A DNA stretch of 7,080 bases from contig JADQBO010000364.1 in the NCBI GenBank assembly GCA_016278585.1, forward strand, positions 1 to 7,080. The letters run 5' to 3'. How positions within the stretch are numbered: position 1 is the first letter of the stretch; each line of letters opens with the position of its first letter. Shown here piece after piece: positions 5,534 through 7,080 of the stretch. A program made the translations under genes and the position numbers. The notes beneath the pieces are model-generated. The model was given only the letters and a program-made list of their open reading frames with translations. It was not told where the DNA came from and did no database searches. Source of the stretch: Desulfosporosinus sp. Its GTDB lineage: Bacteria > Bacillota > Desulfitobacteriia > Desulfitobacteriales > Desulfitobacteriaceae.

Positions 5534-7080
5534 GTGAGATTTGGCTTGGACAAACTTAAATCATTGATTCATTCCATAAAGGTACGAACCCTAACGCCTG
5601 ATTTCTCAGACTTTGAAAAAATTAGGATTAGTTTACGAGAGAGCAGCCGTAACATCTCGTTTGAAAGTGCTGATGATCAGGTTCGATTGCTTACCAATAT
5701 GTCTAATCTACTCTTATCGGAGGATAAGATGTTTTTAGAAATTCCCTACGAAGACATTTATGAACTGTATTACGATGAAGACAATCATCCGATTGAAGAC
5801 TATCGCTATTTGAACTTGCCGCCGATCTTTGATGGGATTCTCTATATTGAAAATTTCGGGAATTTCTCAGAGACGGATCAGGTAATTTATAATTTTAAAT
5901 TTCAAGACGGCCGAGAGCATGATATTAGAAGACTAAGAAATAATATCGTTCTCGTGGACGGTAACGAACGAGTGTTATCACCAGACATGTACACGTGTTT
6001 GAAAAGGGTCGCGCAATATAACCAAAATGAGACGCTTAATAAGGACGTGGCTTCACAGTTTGAACTGCTGGCGCTAATCAAGGACTATGCCGATAGAGCG
6101 GCTATTTCCTTTAATAAACGTCTGAGTATTGAGAATAAACCCATCATTCTCGATGAGCTCAAATTGGATTTTACCAAAACTCCTCAAGGCTTAGAGGTTA
6201 AGCCTTCCATCGATAGTAAAAGCCAAGAATTTAACGATTTATTTGTAGAGGCCTTTGATAAGAACTCGCAGGTCAAAAACTTCTATACTGTTCAAGAAAA
6301 CGGTAAGGATGTTAAAGTAGTTATTAAAAATAAGGAAGCTGCGAGAAAAGTTAAACGAAACCGTTTACTGACTGGAGAAAGGGAGCAGGAGTTTTATAGA
6401 GGACACAATGAATTATTAGAAGATGAGAGTTTTGATGTTTCACTTTATGGTCCTAGGGTAAAAGGATTAGGCTTCTTGAATTATCGAGCGAATGTTTCCC
6501 CTTCGAATAACGGTGATGAGAGCTGGTTTGATTTCTCAAAGGCCTATGAACCACCTTCTATGTATACCGATGAATTAGTGTTTCCCTGGCATCCAGAGGA
6601 TCGGGATATGCTGCAGGAAAAGCTCGTGGAGATGGACATACTAGAAAGAAATGTTACGGAACTAGCGTTAACAAATGAGGGAGAACCTTATAAGGTGTTC
6701 GTGGATCGTGAGCAGCTTAAAGAGGAAATTACAAAAATATCCAATGCTTTTCTTGACCTAAATCAGATTAAGAGTGCCAGTACTTTACGTGAGATAAGAG
6801 AGAAAAGCCTTGGAAATCCTGACCAGAAGTTTATTGAGCACCATGGTCGATTTATTAAGAACTATGGCAAAGAAGCCTTTGAAACCCGCATCGAAGAACT
6901 ACAGGAAGAAGCTAAGCTATCGAAGACTAAGCAGAAAGACCCAACGCTCTTGATTAAGGATAATCTAACGGAACTTAATCATCGAGAAGAGGTAAGGGTC
7001 ACGAAAGAGATGCCCTTTGAAACTCCTAGAAGCCTGAAGATTGATTTGTACGAGCATCAGATTGAAGGTGTACATAAATT
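5534..7080 (+). CDS. zorD: Zorya type I effector ZorD (SNF2-type helicase), N-terminal part, cut by the window end
   Basis: ZorD is the large cytosolic effector of type I Zorya, described as a SNF2-like helicase/nuclease that attacks invading DNA. The frame is open from GTG 5534 to the last base: 515 codons plus two bases, with no stop. Known ZorD proteins are near 1,080 residues as I recall, so about half is visible. The first ~500 residues are acidic to mixed, soluble, and match no motif I can name, including the segments IPYEDIYELYYDEDNHP (71-87) and YGPRVKGLGFLNYRANV (about 305-321); this is the N-terminal regulatory domain of the family. The last visible residues, LYEHQIEGVHK (505-515), are the Q-motif that opens a SNF2 ATPase domain (Leu, Tyr, His-Gln, then Gly). 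Walker A and the DEAH-type box should follow just beyond the window. The name is inferred from this motif, the length of the N-domain and the position directly after zorC. Confidence 0.83.
   Translation, partial: MRFGLDKLKSLIHSIKVRTLTPDFSDFEKIRISLRESSRNISFESADDQVRLLTNMSNLLLSEDKMFLEIPYEDIYELYYDEDNHPIEDYRYLNLPPIFDGILYIENFGNFSETDQVIYNFKFQDGREHDIRRLRNNIVLVDGNERVLSPDMYTCLKRVAQYNQNETLNKDVASQFELLALIKDYADRAAISFNKRLSIENKPIILDELKLDFTKTPQGLEVKPSIDSKSQEFNDLFVEAFDKNSQVKNFYTVQENGKDVKVVIKNKEAARKVKRNRLLTGEREQEFYRGHNELLEDESFDVSLYGPRVKGLGFLNYRANVSPSNNGDESWFDFSKAYEPPSMYTDELVFPWHPEDRDMLQEKLVEMDILERNVTELALTNEGEPYKVFVDREQLKEEITKISNAFLDLNQIKSASTLREIREKSLGNPDQKFIEHHGRFIKNYGKEAFETRIEELQEEAKLSKTKQKDPTLLIKDNLTELNHREEVRVTKEMPFETPRSLKIDLYEHQIEGVHK

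Noticed and set aside
1..7080. CRISPR array, tRNA or rRNA genes
   Set aside because: No regularly spaced repeats and no tRNA or rRNA sequence were recognised by eye on either strand.

Overview
The window looks like a stretch of accessory DNA from a low-to-moderate G+C Gram-positive bacterium, most plausibly a Firmicute of the clostridial type. The reasons are AT-leaning codon use, G-rich Shine-Dalgarno sequences in front of several starts, frequent GTG starts, and an IS21-type insertion sequence. I cannot fix the genus from the sequence.

Left part (1-793): mobile-element debris. The left edge holds a start-less minus-strand coding remnant with a helix-turn-helix of transposase type. Next comes an internally deleted IS21-family element (about 141-766). 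It keeps its left-end repeats, the promoter region and the first 146 codons of istA. It has lost the rest of istA and all of istB, and ends in what may be a decayed right end. An exact 27-bp direct repeat (59-85 and 767-793) lies on either side of the element.

Middle (794-1487): about 690 bases without a convincing gene. This holds a strong rho-independent terminator facing left (about 1100-1144), an 11-bp direct repeat, a short AT-rich hairpin and a perfect TATAAT -10 box that probably serves the operon to the right.

Right part (1488-7080): a type I Zorya anti-phage defence operon, zorA-zorB-zorC-zorD, all on the plus strand. Genes overlap by 4 bases (zorA/zorB) or are separated by 23 and 4 bases. 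ZorA (MotA/ExbB-like, with a very long cytoplasmic helical tail) and ZorB (MotB-like, with an OmpA-type peptidoglycan-binding domain) should form an ion-driven motor anchored in the cell wall. ZorC (EH-signature type, compact here) and ZorD (SNF2-type helicase/nuclease) are the cytosolic effectors. The window stops at the very start of the ZorD ATPase domain, so zorD is the incomplete last gene. In the published model for this family, the motor senses phage-induced envelope disturbance and relays it through the ZorA tail to ZorC and ZorD, which act on invading DNA. Here that role is inferred from gene order and motifs only.
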